From Verrucomicrobiia bacterium (lineage in GTDB: Bacteria; Verrucomicrobiota; Verrucomicrobiia; Limisphaerales; JADLHS01), in contig JAHCLO010000021.1 of NCBI GenBank assembly GCA_026125285.1, forward strand, positions 1 through 64,000: DNA of 64,000 bases. Direction: 5' to 3'. Each line of letters starts with the position of its first letter. Position 1 is the stretch's first letter. A model generated the notes under the pieces. That model was not told the DNA's origin, did no database searches, and worked only from the letters and a program-made list of their open reading frames with translations. A program made the position numbers and the translations under genes. Positions 23,247 to 33,103 of the stretch are shown piece by piece.

Positions 23247-23873
23247 ATGCAAAAACTTGTTGAAGGCGTTCACCGGTTTCAAGCCGGGGAGTTTGGCCGT
23301 TACCGCGACCTCTTTCGCAAGCTGGCCCGCGAGGGGCAAAAGCCTCACACGCTGTTCATCACTTGTTCCGACTCGCGCGTGTTGGCGGAGTTGATCACGC
23401 AAAGCCAGCCGGGCGATTTGTTCGTGGTCAAGAACGTGGGCAACATCGTTCCACCCGCGCAGGTCGTCGGCAGCACGAATTCCACGGCGGCCGCGATCGA
23501 GTTCGCGGTGGAAGTGCTGCGGGTCAGCGACCTCGTGGTCTGCGGCCACTCGCAATGCGGTGCCATGGAAGCGCTCCTGCATCCGAGTCGCCGGACGGGT
23601 TCGATGCCCCACCTTGAGGAATGGTTGCGGGTGGCTGAACCGGTGAGGCAAATCATCCAAACCGAGTACCAGCACCTGGCGCATGAAGCGGAGAGATCTA
23701 CCGCCGCCGCCGAGGAAAACGTGTTGTTCGCGCTCGAGAATCTGCACTCGTATCCTTCTGTACAGCAGCGTCTGGCCGAAGGTTCCCTCTACTTGCACGG
23801 CTGGTTTTTCAAAATTGCAACGGCAGAATTGTTCGCTTACGACCCTGGAATGCGTCAGTTCACTCCGCTTTGA
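23247..23873 (+). CDS. Beta-class carbonic anhydrase
   Basis: A 208-residue beta-carbonic anhydrase converting CO2 and water to bicarbonate. Zinc ligands are Cys40 in FITCSDSR, and His101 and Cys104 in VVCGHSQCGAMEAL; the Asp42-Arg44 dyad is present. NVGNIVPP and the SLYLHGWFF C-terminal block are also typical. The enzyme is cytosolic, with no signal peptide. It follows purE by 74 bases; bicarbonate supply next to a purine carboxylation enzyme is suggestive, but the spacing does not prove an operon. Confidence 0.95.
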   Translation: MQKLVEGVHRFQAGEFGRYRDLFRKLAREGQKPHTLFITCSDSRVLAELITQSQPGDLFVVKNVGNIVPPAQVVGSTNSTAAAIEFAVEVLRVSDLVVCGHSQCGAMEALLHPSRRTGSMPHLEEWLRVAEPVRQIIQTEYQHLAHEAERSTAAAEENVLFALENLHSYPSVQQRLAEGSLYLHGWFFKIATAELFAYDPGMRQFTPL

Positions 23874-24154
23874 GGGCAATGCGCTCTTCGTGGAAGCACT
23901 TTCATCGCGTCCGCCCGGCAGCGTCCCGCTCCTCAGTGAGCCAAGCCTCCAGGCCGGTGGTGTCCATAAAGTGAGCGTGTCTCGCTGGACACAGGAGACA
24001 ACCGAGAACAATTCACCCAGCTTCGATGTTGAATCCGCCCGGTTTTCGAGTGTCCAACTCTGAAAAGGCGGCGCCCCGTATTTGGCCCACTCCCTGCTCC
24101 CACCGTGAGGCAACGCAGCGAACACTTGAGTCTCTTAAACAAGGAATTCAGTCC

Positions 24155-26185
24155 ATGAAAGAAACATTCCGCCATATCATCGGCCGCGCCCTGGCGACCA
24201 CTGTGACATTGATTGCCACCGTTGCCCCCGCCACTGACCTGGCGAACGTCACCATTGCCAAAATGCCCACTTTGGGGGGAACGTATGGGGCGATCGTTTA
24301 CGACATGAATGCCGCTGGCCAGTTGACCGGCTTCTCTTACCGTCCGGGAAATACTTCGGTACACGCATTTCTTTCCGACGGTGGTGAGGCCGTGGACCTC
24401 GGCACGCTGGGCGGCGTGGTTAGCCAGGGCTTTGCGATTAACGCGACCGGCCAAGTCGCCGGCGAAGCCAACCTTGCTGGAGATTCAGCGACTCATGCGG
24501 TTCTGTTTAGCGACGGAACGATTCTGGACCTTGGCACCCTTGGCGGTTCGTTCAGCAGCGCTACGGCCATCAATGCCGGAGGGGAAATCGCCGGACGCTC
24601 GCTTACCACCGGCGACCAGACCATCGAAGCCTTCCTATATTCCGATGGCGCAATGATCAGCCTCGGCACACTCGGGGGCAGTTTCAGCACCGCCGTAGCG
24701 ATCAATGATTCCGGCGCGATCGCGGGCGACTCCGAGACAGAGGACTTCGAGGACCACGCGTTCCTCCACACCGACGGCACCATGATTGACCTGGGAACGC
24801 TCGGGGGCAGCTACAGTTCAGCCCGTGCATTGAACAATGCCGGAATGGTGGTGGGCGAGTCAGACCTCGCCAATGGTGAGATTCATGGTTTCCTTTATGC
24901 AAACGGGGTCATGACCGACCTCGGAACGTTGGGCGGCGACTATTCCACAGCTTACGGCCTCAATGAACTCGGCCAAGTCATCGGTGCTGCCACCACGGCC
25001 AGCGGAGAGTGGCACGGTTTCATCTACGAGAACGGGACTTTGACTGACCTCGAAACGCTGGGCGGCGGCTACACCGACCCGTTCGCGATCAACAACCTTG
25101 GCCACGTCGTCGGTCACTCGACGACCGACACTGGCAGTCTTCACGCTTTTCTCTGGCGCGACGGTACCATCGTTGACCTGAACGAGTGGCTGCCCTCCGA
25201 ATCGGGCTGGGAGTTGATTAGTGCTCAGTTCATCAACGATTCGGGACGGATTGTCGGCTTCGGCATCTACGATGAGAGTTTTGAGTGGTTCATTCTGCAA
25301 CTCCCCACGGGAGCAAATCAACCGCCGGTGGCCATGGCCGGGCCCGATCAAACCACGGCCTGCTCCGAACCTGTAACGCTTGACGGCAGCCTTTCCTCCG
25401 ATCCCGATGGCGATCCTCTCACCTTTGCGTGGAGCATGAACGGCAGCATCGTCGGCACCGAAGCTCAACTCACTGCCTATTTTCTTCCGGGCACGCATCT
25501 GCTCACGCTCACGGTGAGCGATCCGCATGGCGCTTCCGCCCAGGATGAAGTGGTGGTAACGAGCACCGATCTGACCGCCCCGACTATTGTCAACAGCCCG
25601 GCTGCGCTGGTGGTTCCCGCCGATGCAAATTGCGAGGGGATCGTCCCCAACGTTGTGGCCAGCATCGTTGCCACGGACAATTGCACTCCCGCCGAAGCGC
25701 TGCTCATCACCCAAAGTCCGACCGCCGGTTCGCTCCTGAGCGTGGGCAGTTACACGATTACCGTGACCGTCCGGGATGCCGCGGGCAACGAAGCCACCAC
25801 TGAAGTGGCCCTTGCGATTGCGGACGTCACTCCGCCCAGCATTAGCTCCGTGACCGCGAGTCCTGAAGCGCTCACGCCGCCGAACAACAAACTAATCCCC
25901 GTGGAGGTTGCGGTCATCGCCACCGACACCTGCGATTCGTCGCCCTTGATTCAGATCATCTCAATCACCGCCAATGGGCCAGTGGCCCCCGGGGACATAA
26001 CGATCACCGGCGCACTTACGGCCACCCTCGCGGCGAAGAAGAATCCAGGCGGGAATGAACGCATTTATACGATCATCGTCAGTTGCACAGATGCCTCCGG
26101 CAACAGTTCAACGGGCACCGTGACGGTGAAAGTTCCACAGAACGCAGGTGGCGGCCAAGGCAACGCCAAAGGCAAAGCCGAATGA
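24155..26185 (+). CDS. Secreted HAF-repeat protein with PKD-like and HYR domains
   Basis: Start at ATG 24155 (AAGGAA upstream) gives a signal peptide MKETFRHIIGRALATTVTLI ending near APATD. The frame remains open upstream to 24026. About seven HAF-type repeats follow, six with the core (D/S)LxTLGG at roughly 45-residue spacing and each pairing AINxxGxIAG-like strands. Then comes a PKD-like immunoglobulin domain (VTLDGSLSSDPDGDPLTFAW), then HYR-type domains (TITVTVRDAAGNEATTEVAL). The C-terminus ends in a Gly/Lys-rich tail without an evident sorting signal. Such proteins are cell-surface or extracellular; HAF repeats have no known activity and may form a beta-propeller. No adjoining gene points to a role. 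Confidence 0.85.
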   Translation: MKETFRHIIGRALATTVTLIATVAPATDLANVTIAKMPTLGGTYGAIVYDMNAAGQLTGFSYRPGNTSVHAFLSDGGEAVDLGTLGGVVSQGFAINATGQVAGEANLAGDSATHAVLFSDGTILDLGTLGGSFSSATAINAGGEIAGRSLTTGDQTIEAFLYSDGAMISLGTLGGSFSTAVAINDSGAIAGDSETEDFEDHAFLHTDGTMIDLGTLGGSYSSARALNNAGMVVGESDLANGEIHGFLYANGVMTDLGTLGGDYSTAYGLNELGQVIGAATTASGEWHGFIYENGTLTDLETLGGGYTDPFAINNLGHVVGHSTTDTGSLHAFLWRDGTIVDLNEWLPSESGWELISAQFINDSGRIVGFGIYDESFEWFILQLPTGANQPPVAMAGPDQTTACSEPVTLDGSLSSDPDGDPLTFAWSMNGSIVGTEAQLTAYFLPGTHLLTLTVSDPHGASAQDEVVVTSTDLTAPTIVNSPAALVVPADANCEGIVPNVVASIVATDNCTPAEALLITQSPTAGSLLSVGSYTITVTVRDAAGNEATTEVALAIADVTPPSISSVTASPEALTPPNNKLIPVEVAVIATDTCDSSPLIQIISITANGPVAPGDITITGALTATLAAKKNPGGNERIYTIIVSCTDASGNSSTGTVTVKVPQNAGGGQGNAKGKAE

Positions 26186-26442
26186 TCGTTAACCCTGGTC
26201 ATACTGTTTACTCCAATCTGCGGTAAGCGGATCGGCTGGCAACCTAACGACGGGGCTTTTTTGCACTGCGGCCGAATACCTGCCGGCTGGCGGCTCAACC
26301 ACTACGCATCCCGTTCTTTCTCTACCGCGGAAACCTCGTCGGACAAATTTCCTGGTCGCCGCTGGCCACATCGCTGTTGCCCGTGCCGGGTGAATCATCT
26401 AGGATTGCGATTCTGGAAACATTTATAGACCGATTGTTACGC

Positions 26443-27033
26443 ATGAGAAAGGCCGAGCCTGAAAGTCAAATCTCTGAAGCCCCCGGAGCCGGGGAGGCGC
26501 AACCCACCGATGGCGAAGCGCTGTTGCCGGTGGAACCGGCTACCATAAACGCCGAACAGCTTGAGGAACTCAAAGCCCGCGCCACCAAGGCCGATGAACA
26601 CTGGGATCGCCTATTGCGGACCACTGCGGATTTTGAAAACTTCAAGAAGCGGGCGGCGCGCGAGCGACAGGACGCCATCAAATACGCCAACGAAGCCCTG
26701 ATCGAAAAACTCCTCACGGTGCTGGACAACTTCGAAATGGCTCAAGCCGCCGTTCAGGCCGGCGCGCCCGATGCCCTCAAGTCTCTCCAGGAAGGCGTGG
26801 CGATGATTCACCAGCAACTTCGCAACGTCCTCACTGGCGCCGGGCTGGAAGAAGTGGAGGCCGGCGGCAAACCCTTTGACCCCAACCTGCACGAAGCGGT
26901 GTCGCAAGAGCAAACCGAGGCCGTGCCCGAAGGCCACGTCGCCCAACAACTGCGCAAAGGCTACAAGCTGCGCGAACGTCTGCTACGTCCGGCCTCCGTT
27001 ATCGTGGCCACCAAACCCGCACCCCAAGCTTGA
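26443..27033 (+). CDS. grpE: GrpE nucleotide-exchange factor
   Basis: The 196-residue protein from ATG 26443 has the GrpE coiled-coil segment (LEELKARATKADEHWDRLLR) followed by ADFENFKKRAARER. The C-terminal beta-domain block is PFDPNLHEAVSQEQTEAVPE. GrpE releases ADP from DnaK. The frame stays open to a GTG at 26377, but the chosen start fits the usual acidic, disordered N-terminus. dnaJ follows 45 bases later; dnaK is not in the window. No CIRCE or other heat-shock operator was seen in the 257 bases between the HAF gene and this start. Confidence 0.95.
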   Translation: MRKAEPESQISEAPGAGEAQPTDGEALLPVEPATINAEQLEELKARATKADEHWDRLLRTTADFENFKKRAARERQDAIKYANEALIEKLLTVLDNFEMAQAAVQAGAPDALKSLQEGVAMIHQQLRNVLTGAGLEEVEAGGKPFDPNLHEAVSQEQTEAVPEGHVAQQLRKGYKLRERLLRPASVIVATKPAPQA

Positions 27034-27078
27034 CCCGGCCCGAAAGCACCACCGCATTCGTTCATCGTCAATTCCAGC

Positions 27079-28209
27079 ATGGCCAAGCGTGATTATTACG
27101 AAGTTTTGGGCGTGAGCCGCGATGCGGACGCGGAGGAAATCAAGAAGGCCTACCGCAAACTTGCGATCAAGCATCACCCGGACAAGAACCCCGGCGACAA
27201 GGCCGCGGAAGAAAACTTCAAGGAACTCAGCGAAGCTTACGAAGCCTTGAGCGACCCGCAAAAGCGCCGCGCTTATGATCAATACGGCCACGCCGCCTTC
27301 GATCCTCGCGCCCGGGCGGGTCGGGCGGGGGCGGGTGGCTTTCATGATCCGTTTGAAATCTTCCGCGAGGTTTTCGGCGGCAGCAGCATCTTTGACGATT
27401 TCTTCGGCACTGCCCGCAATGACCCCTCGCAGCCGCAGCGAGGCAATGATTTGCGCTACGATCTGGAACTTTCCTTCGAGGAGGCAGCCTTGGGCTGCGA
27501 GAAGGAGATTTCTGTCACCAAGCCGGAGCGCTGTGACGCGTGTGACGGTTCTGGCGTGGAGGCTGGGTCCAAAGTCAAAACCTGCCCCACCTGCCATGGT
27601 CGAGGTCAGGTCGTCAGTTCCCGCGGCATCTTCAGCATTGCCCAGACCTGCCCGCACTGCCAGGGCGCCGGGCGTGTGGTGGAGAAGCCCTGCAAGCGTT
27701 GCCACGGCGCCGGCCGGCGCGATCAAACCTCCAAGATCAAATTGCGCATCCCGGCGGGAGTGGACACCGGTTCGCGCCTGCGCTCCGGTGGCAATGGCGA
27801 GGCGGGCCTACGCGGGGGGCCACCCGGAGATTTGTATGTGGTGCTCCACACGCGCGCCCACGACATTTTCCAACGCGATGGCGACGATCTCCTTTGCGAA
27901 GTGCCCGTGAGTTTTGTTCAGGCCGCTTTGGGCACGGAGATCGAAGTCCCCACGCTGAACGGGCAGGCAACCATCAAAGTTCCCGCGGGCACCCAGCCCG
28001 GCACCCTGTTTCGGCTGCGCGGCAAGGGCATAAAGAATCTGCAAGGTTATGGTCATGGCGATCTTCACGTGCGGATTGACGTGGAGGTGCCCACGCAACT
28101 CACCGCCGCCCAGCGCAACAAGCTCCAGGAGTTCGCCGACCTGTGTCAGGGGAACGAAAATCCGAAGAGTCAGGGTTTCTTTGAGAAAGCCAAGCGCCTG
28201 TTCAGTTGA
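27079..28209 (+). CDS. dnaJ: Chaperone DnaJ (type I, with zinc finger)
   Basis: A 376-residue canonical type I J-protein: J domain with HPD at residues 33-35 ([10 protein letters not shown]), Gly/Phe region, and four CxxCxGxG zinc motifs seen as [24 protein letters not shown] and CKRCHGAG. The C-terminal substrate-binding domains include [19 protein letters not shown]. It stimulates the ATPase of DnaK and delivers substrates. The gene lies 45 bases after grpE and 76 bases before rsmE, an order common in bacteria. Confidence 0.98.
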   Translation: MAKRDYYEVLGVSRDADAEEIKKAYRKLAIKHHPDKNPGDKAAEENFKELSEAYEALSDPQKRRAYDQYGHAAFDPRARAGRAGAGGFHDPFEIFREVFGGSSIFDDFFGTARNDPSQPQRGNDLRYDLELSFEEAALGCEKEISVTKPERCDACDGSGVEAGSKVKTCPTCHGRGQVVSSRGIFSIAQTCPHCQGAGRVVEKPCKRCHGAGRRDQTSKIKLRIPAGVDTGSRLRSGGNGEAGLRGGPPGDLYVVLHTRAHDIFQRDGDDLLCEVPVSFVQAALGTEIEVPTLNGQATIKVPAGTQPGTLFRLRGKGIKNLQGYGHGDLHVRIDVEVPTQLTAAQRNKLQEFADLCQGNENPKSQGFFEKAKRLFS

Positions 28210-28285
28210 AACGCGGGTGAAGCTGGGAAGGGCGAGCGAAGGGCAGTTCCCGCAGCAGCGGACACTGTAACAACGGCAAACCATC

Positions 28286-29038
28286 ATGCATCGCTTCTTT
28301 CTGCCCGCCGCGGAATGTCGGAATGTTGAACTGCAATTGACGGAGCGCGAAGCCCACCATGCGCTGCACGTGCTGCGGCTGCGCCCGGGTGATCGCGTTG
28401 CGGTGCTGGACGGAGAAGGCCGCGAGTTTCATTGCGAGGTTGTGGCGGTCGTGCGCCACGCAGTGAGACTCCAGGTGGTGCGAACGGAATTGGCTCCCGC
28501 CCCGATCTGTAAGACCACACTCCTGCAAGCCATCCCCAAGGGCAAACTGTTCGAGTTCATCGTACAGAAGGCGACGGAATTGGGCGTGAGCCGCATCGTG
28601 CCCTTGCTCACTGAACGCGTGGTGACACACTTGGATGAAAAGGACGTCGCGCACAAAGTCGAGAAGTGGCGACAGGTGGCCATTGAGGCAATCAAGCAAT
28701 GCGGCGCATTGTGGTTGCCGCAAATCGAATCGCCCGTCACGCCGACGCAGTTTCTTGCGCGGCAGGAAACCATTGAACTTCCGCTCCTCGCCTCGCTGCT
28801 CGGAGAGAGCCGTCACCCGCGCAAGTGTTTCGAGGAATTCCACGGCACCCATGGCCGTATCCCCGGCTCGGCGGCTGTTTGGATTGGGCCGGAAGGAGAT
28901 TTCACCTCGTCGGAAACGGAATTGATCCTGACTTCAGGCGCAATGCCGATCACCCTCGGCCCCCAGGTTCTGCGCACGGAGACAGCCGCGCTGTATTGCC
29001 TGTCCGTCGTGCAGTACGAGCTTCAGGCGGTTCGCTGA
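28286..29038 (+). CDS. rsmE: 16S rRNA (uracil-1498-N3)-methyltransferase
   Basis: A 250-residue SPOUT-family methyltransferase modifying U1498 of 16S rRNA. The N-terminal PUA-like domain shows HHALHVLRLRPGDRVAVLDG. The catalytic SPOUT knot has FIVQKATELGVSRIVPLLTE, VWIGPEGDFTSSE and LGPQVLRTETAALYCLSV, all family hallmarks. It follows dnaJ, a frequent neighbour. Start ATG 28286 gives MHRFFLPAAEC. Confidence 0.95.
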   Translation: MHRFFLPAAECRNVELQLTEREAHHALHVLRLRPGDRVAVLDGEGREFHCEVVAVVRHAVRLQVVRTELAPAPICKTTLLQAIPKGKLFEFIVQKATELGVSRIVPLLTERVVTHLDEKDVAHKVEKWRQVAIEAIKQCGALWLPQIESPVTPTQFLARQETIELPLLASLLGESRHPRKCFEEFHGTHGRIPGSAAVWIGPEGDFTSSETELILTSGAMPITLGPQVLRTETAALYCLSVVQYELQAVR

Positions 29039-29064
29039 GAATCCGCTCTGCCCCGTCACCGAAC

Positions 29065-30198
29065 TTATCTTGCCTGAACCAGCACGCGGAAGGCGCGTCC
29101 CAGATGTTCCGGATGCGTGAGGGTCTGGAATTGCCGGGTGCGATCGGAAGACCACGCGCCGAATCCACTGCCCGCTGCCCACGCCCGCTGCGTGATGCCC
29201 GTCAGGAATTGAGACTGGGTTTGCGCCGCTTCCGTCAACAGGCCGGCAGTTTCCCCAGCAGCCTGAAGGGCAGTGAAGTTCACATGAGCCGTGAGGTCCT
29301 GCTCGCCCGGTTGCGCCAGTACGTCGTCGGCATACCGATGGTGATGATACGCGCGCAAAGTGCCGTTCGCACGGTGCGGCGCGAGGAATTCTTCCGCGTT
29401 CAATCCGTAATCAAACGTGAGCAGTCTGCCTTGTTGCAGTAGGTTGGCTGCTTCGCGCCACCAAGTGGTCGCCGCCGGGCAAGACTCGGTGGTGAAACCG
29501 TCAGGTAACACGGTCAACAGTTCCGGTGCGGCGAAAGGTGAAAGGCCGGAGGCAGGTAGTAGGGCTGATAAACGGACCCAGACGAAGCGTCCTGCGCGCC
29601 ACGCCACGCCCCACTCGAACCATTCAAACCGTTTCGCATCCCAGCCCAACCGATGCACCGGGAAGGCGTCGAGCAGTTCGTTCGCGAAGATGATCCCGCG
29701 CACGCTCGTCGCCGACGGTGCAGCTTGGTGCAGACGCGCAGCAAGTTCCGAAAAACTTCCAGCCCAACAGATGGTCCCGGCGAACTCCCACAGCGTCTCC
29801 GCCTGTTTCGCGCGGCGACCAGCCGACGGCTCCAGAATCCAGTATTCGAGCTGTTCGCACAGTGTCGGGCGTTGATTCCGCAGCCACGTCAGAATGTCCC
29901 GCGCTAGGTGACCGTGATGGGCGCCGGCTTCGACCAATTGCCGGGGCGAGCCTAACGGTTCTATTGAATGCGCTCTCGGTGCGTCCAACCAGGCGGCAAA
30001 CTGGAACGCCAGCAATTCACCGAACAAGCGGCCCACGCTCACGCTGGTGTAAAAATCTCCCCGCCGGCCAATGGTGTCATTTTCCTTTTCATAATATCCA
30101 CAATCGGGACAATACAGCGCGAGTTCCATGAAACGCCGGAACGGAATGGCGCCCTGTCGGGCGATTTCGTCACGGATAATCTCAACCGCGGTGTTCAA
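29065..30198 (-). CDS. SAM-dependent methyltransferase of the MidA/NDUFAF7 family
   Basis: This 377-residue protein belongs to the COG1565 (former DUF185) family. Blocks seen are IPFRRFMELALYCPDCGYY (conserved opening), GDFYTSVSVGRLFGELLAFQ, VEAGAHHGHLARDIL (SAM-binding loop), IIFANELLDAFPVHRL and LLTFDYGLNAEEF. The eukaryotic relative NDUFAF7 dimethylates an arginine of respiratory complex I; bacterial substrates are not settled. The only reasonable start is a TTG at 30198, since no ATG lies upstream in frame. It is divergent from pilT, with 63 bases between the starts. Confidence 0.85.
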   Translation of the reverse strand: MNTAVEIIRDEIARQGAIPFRRFMELALYCPDCGYYEKENDTIGRRGDFYTSVSVGRLFGELLAFQFAAWLDAPRAHSIEPLGSPRQLVEAGAHHGHLARDILTWLRNQRPTLCEQLEYWILEPSAGRRAKQAETLWEFAGTICWAGSFSELAARLHQAAPSATSVRGIIFANELLDAFPVHRLGWDAKRFEWFEWGVAWRAGRFVWVRLSALLPASGLSPFAAPELLTVLPDGFTTESCPAATTWWREAANLLQQGRLLTFDYGLNAEEFLAPHRANGTLRAYHHHRYADDVLAQPGEQDLTAHVNFTALQAAGETAGLLTEAAQTQSQFLTGITQRAWAAGSGFGAWSSDRTRQFQTLTHPEHLGRAFRVLVQAR

Positions 30199-30261
30199 AT
30201 TCTGGCTCGTTCAGAGTGTGGTGCGGATTTAGCTAATAACGATTCGGCTCGCACAGCTTTT

Positions 30262-31356
30262 ATGGCAAAAATTGACGCATTCTTCAACTTGATGTTTGAG
30301 CAGAAGGCCTCCGACCTGCACCTCTCGTCGGGCAACAACCCCATGCTCCGCATCAATGGCGAGTTGCACCGCGTGGAGCATCCCCCGCTGGAAAGCGATG
30401 CGCTGAAGTCCATGCTCTACGAAATCGCGCCGGAGTACAAGATCAAAGTCTTCGAGGAAACTGGCGACGTGGATTTCGGTTACGAGATTCCCAACATCTC
30501 CCGTTTCCGTGCCAATTTCTTCAATCAGAAATGCGGCATCGCCGCCGTGTTCCGCCAGATTCCCAGCAAGGTGCTGTCCTTCGAGGATTTCGAAAAGTTC
30601 GACGCGCCCCTGCCGGCGGTGCTCAAGAAATTCGCGATGCTGCACAAGGGCTTGGTGATTGTCACCGGGCCGACCGGCTCCGGCAAATCCACCACGCTGG
30701 CCACCATGTTGGATTATGCGAACAAGAATCGCCGGGACCACATCATTACGATGGAGGATCCCATCGAGTTTGTGCATGAGAGCAAGAACTGTCTGGTGAA
30801 TCAACGCGAGGTGGGGGTGCATACCAAATCCTTCGCTTCCGGACTGCGTGGGGCGCTACGCGAAGATCCCGACGTCGTGCTTATCGGTGAAATGCGCGAT
30901 CTGGAAACCATTGAACTCGCGATTCTGGCGGCCAACACCGGTCACTTGGTCTTCGGCACCCTGCACACGCCCAGCGCGGCCAAAACCGTGGACCGTATCA
31001 TTGACGTCTTTCCCGCCGACCAACAAAACAAAATCCGCGCCACGCTGTCCGAATCCCTCAAGGGCATCGTGGCGCAGAACTTGTTCAAGCGCATTGACAA
31101 AAAGGGCCGCGTGGCGGCGCTGGAGATTCTGGTTTTCACGACGGCGATTGCCAACCTGGTGCGCGAAGGCAAGACGCACCAGATTCCCGGCATGATTCAA
31201 GTGGGCAAGAAACTGGGCAACCAACCGCTGGACGACGCCATCATGGAGCATTTGCGCATGAAGCGTATTTCGCCCGAGGAAGCCTACGAGAAGAGCCTGG
31301 ACAAGCGAAAATTCCGGACGTTCCTGCCGCACGCGCCGGAGGAAGACGAAATCTGA
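30262..31356 (+). CDS. pilT: Type IV pilus retraction ATPase PilT
   Basis: A 364-residue hexameric ATPase that powers pilus disassembly at the inner membrane. Start ATG 30262 gives MAKIDAFFNLMFEQKASDLH, the normal PilT opening; the open frame upstream to 29968 overlaps the divergent gene and is not used. Walker A is GPTGSGKS (residues 136-143). The Asp box HIITMEDPIEFVH, Walker B VVLIGEMRDLETIELAI and His box GHLVFGTLHT are all present. A second PilT-like gene follows 3 bases later. Confidence 0.96.
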   Translation: MAKIDAFFNLMFEQKASDLHLSSGNNPMLRINGELHRVEHPPLESDALKSMLYEIAPEYKIKVFEETGDVDFGYEIPNISRFRANFFNQKCGIAAVFRQIPSKVLSFEDFEKFDAPLPAVLKKFAMLHKGLVIVTGPTGSGKSTTLATMLDYANKNRRDHIITMEDPIEFVHESKNCLVNQREVGVHTKSFASGLRGALREDPDVVLIGEMRDLETIELAILAANTGHLVFGTLHTPSAAKTVDRIIDVFPADQQNKIRATLSESLKGIVAQNLFKRIDKKGRVAALEILVFTTAIANLVREGKTHQIPGMIQVGKKLGNQPLDDAIMEHLRMKRISPEEAYEKSLDKRKFRTFLPHAPEEDEI

Positions 31357-31359
31357 ATT

Positions 31360-32565
31360 ATGCGCCGACCCGAATTGGATTACATCCTCAGCACCATGCT
31401 GGATTCCCAGCCCGAGGTGTCCGATCTGCTGTTCACTTCCGAGAAACCCCTGCAGGTGGAGTCGTTTGGCGAACTCAAGCCCGTGACCACCGAGCCGGCA
31501 ATCGAGAAACTCACACCGTTTCAGACCGAAATGATCGCGCTGAACCTGGTGGGCGAAAACCAATGGCACGTGGAGGACTTGCTCCGGCGCGGATCGTGCG
31601 ACTCCTCCTACTCCCTGGCCGACAAGGCGCGGTTCCGCGTCAACGTCTTCTCCCAGCGCGGCAACTACTCCATTGTCTGCCGGAAGCTAAACACCGCCAT
31701 CCCCAGCCTGGAATCCCTGAACTTGCCGGATATCATCAAACACGTGCCGCAGGAGAAGACCGGGCTGGTGCTGGTGACTGGGGCCACCGGCTCCGGTAAA
31801 TCCACAACCCTGGCGGCGGTGCTAAGCGAGATCAACCGCACCAAGGCGGTCCATGTGGTCACGTTGGAGGACCCTGTGGAGTATGTTCACTCGCATCATC
31901 GGGCCACTTTCAATCAACGGGAACTCGGCACGGATTTCGACACCTTCGCCAGCGGTCTGCGTGCCGCGCTGCGTCAAGCACCCAAGGTCATTCTCGTCGG
32001 TGAAATGCGCGACCGCGAAACGGTGAGTATTGCACTGAGCGCTGCAGAAACCGGCCATCTGGTGTTGAGCACGCTGCACACTATTGATGCCGGCCAGACC
32101 ATCAACCGCATCCTCGGTATGTTCGAAACCGAGGAGCAGGAGCAGATCCGCGCGCGGCTGGCGGACACGTTGCGCTGGATTGTCAGTCAACGCCTGGTAC
32201 CCAAGGTCGGCGGTGGCCGCCACGCCATCACGGAAATCATGGGCTCGAATCTGCGCACCCAGGAATCCATCCGCCTTGGTGAAAGCGAAGGCAAGAGCTT
32301 CTACGAAATCATCGAAGCCAGCGTGCCGTTTGGCTGGCGGACATTTGACTACTCCTGTTTGGAGGCTTACGAGCGCGGCACGATTACCGAGGAATCTGCC
32401 CTGCTCTACTGCACCAAGCGCGGTGTGGTGACCCGCGGGATTGACAACATGAAGAAATCGCGCGGGGAAACCACGACGACCATCAGTTCGCTGCGGATGA
32501 AGGGCACCTCCGACGTTACGCGATCCGGCGGCCCACCCCTGCCCACCACAGTTAAACTCAAGTAA
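31360..32565 (+). CDS. Second PilT/PilU-type retraction ATPase
   Basis: A 401-residue PilT paralogue starting 3 bases after pilT. Walker A GATGSGKS lies at residues 141-148; VVTLEDPVEYVH, VILVGEMRDRETVSIAL and GHLVLSTLHT are intact, so ATP hydrolysis is expected. The position and longer C-terminal tail (rich in Thr/Ser/Lys) resemble PilU, the accessory retraction ATPase usually encoded beside pilT. It differs clearly from pilT, so it is not a recent duplicate. Likely co-transcribed with pilT and the following small gene. Confidence 0.9.
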   Translation: MRRPELDYILSTMLDSQPEVSDLLFTSEKPLQVESFGELKPVTTEPAIEKLTPFQTEMIALNLVGENQWHVEDLLRRGSCDSSYSLADKARFRVNVFSQRGNYSIVCRKLNTAIPSLESLNLPDIIKHVPQEKTGLVLVTGATGSGKSTTLAAVLSEINRTKAVHVVTLEDPVEYVHSHHRATFNQRELGTDFDTFASGLRAALRQAPKVILVGEMRDRETVSIALSAAETGHLVLSTLHTIDAGQTINRILGMFETEEQEQIRARLADTLRWIVSQRLVPKVGGGRHAITEIMGSNLRTQESIRLGESEGKSFYEIIEASVPFGWRTFDYSCLEAYERGTITEESALLYCTKRGVVTRGIDNMKKSRGETTTTISSLRMKGTSDVTRSGGPPLPTTVKLK

Positions 32566-32568
32566 GCC

Positions 32569-33036
32569 ATGAGCGACAAGTTTGAATTCATCGGCGCCGG
32601 CGACAAACCGGCTTTGCTGGCCTTCTCGACTCCGGAATGGTTGGAGACGGTCAAGCTCGGGGTGGAAGAATTGGGTTACAAGGTTCATACCGCCGCGACC
32701 CACGGCGATTTTGTCATTCGCTTCAGCCAGGTGCATTATCAACTGGTGATCGTCGAGGAGCGCTTTGCCGCCAACACGCTTGAGGAGAATCTCACCCTCC
32801 AGGCACTGCAACAAATGCCCATGAGCCAGCGTCGGCACGCCACCGTGGTTTTGCTCGGTGACTCTTTCCAGACCTTCACGCCTCTGCAGGCTTTCCGGCA
32901 GAGCGTCCACGCCGTCATCAACACTTCGGAGTTGTTCTTGATCCGCCAATTGGTGGAAAAAGCGGTCGCGGACAACGACATGTTCCTGCACAGTTTCCGC
33001 GAAGTACAGAATCGGGTTCTGTCCTCCACCCGTTGA
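32569..33036 (+). CDS. Receiver-like hypothetical protein in the pilT operon
   Basis: A 155-residue soluble protein starting 3 bases after the second pilT gene. The alternating strand/helix pattern (PALLAFSTPEWLETVKLGVEE, then YQLVIVEERFA, then RRHATVVLLGDSF) resembles a response-regulator receiver fold. However, the phospho-acceptor region reads LVIVEERF, with Glu where an Asp is expected, so phosphotransfer is doubtful. It may be a degenerate receiver tuning the retraction motors; this is inferred from position and fold-like pattern. No membrane helix or signal peptide. Confidence 0.72.
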   Translation: MSDKFEFIGAGDKPALLAFSTPEWLETVKLGVEELGYKVHTAATHGDFVIRFSQVHYQLVIVEERFAANTLEENLTLQALQQMPMSQRRHATVVLLGDSFQTFTPLQAFRQSVHAVINTSELFLIRQLVEKAVADNDMFLHSFREVQNRVLSSTR

Positions 33037-33103
33037 CGACGTAGCCGGCTCCGCTCCAGATAATGGGGCTGGGCATGGCCGGCAGCACGGATTAGCCTGC
33101 CCC

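Noticed and set aside
23874..24154. Possible regulatory element in the 281-base gap before the HAF-repeat gene
   Set aside because: Only a small GTGTC/GACAC inverted repeat and an AAGGAA ribosome-binding site were seen; nothing distinct enough to call.
26186..26442. Search for a CIRCE (TTAGCACTC-N9-GAGTGCTAA) heat-shock operator before grpE
   Set aside because: No inverted repeat of that form was found; how grpE-dnaJ is regulated cannot be read here.
29968..30261. Extra 98 codons of open frame before pilT
   Set aside because: The stretch overlaps the divergent methyltransferase gene, has no PilT-like sequence, and the ATG at 30262 gives the standard PilT N-terminus.
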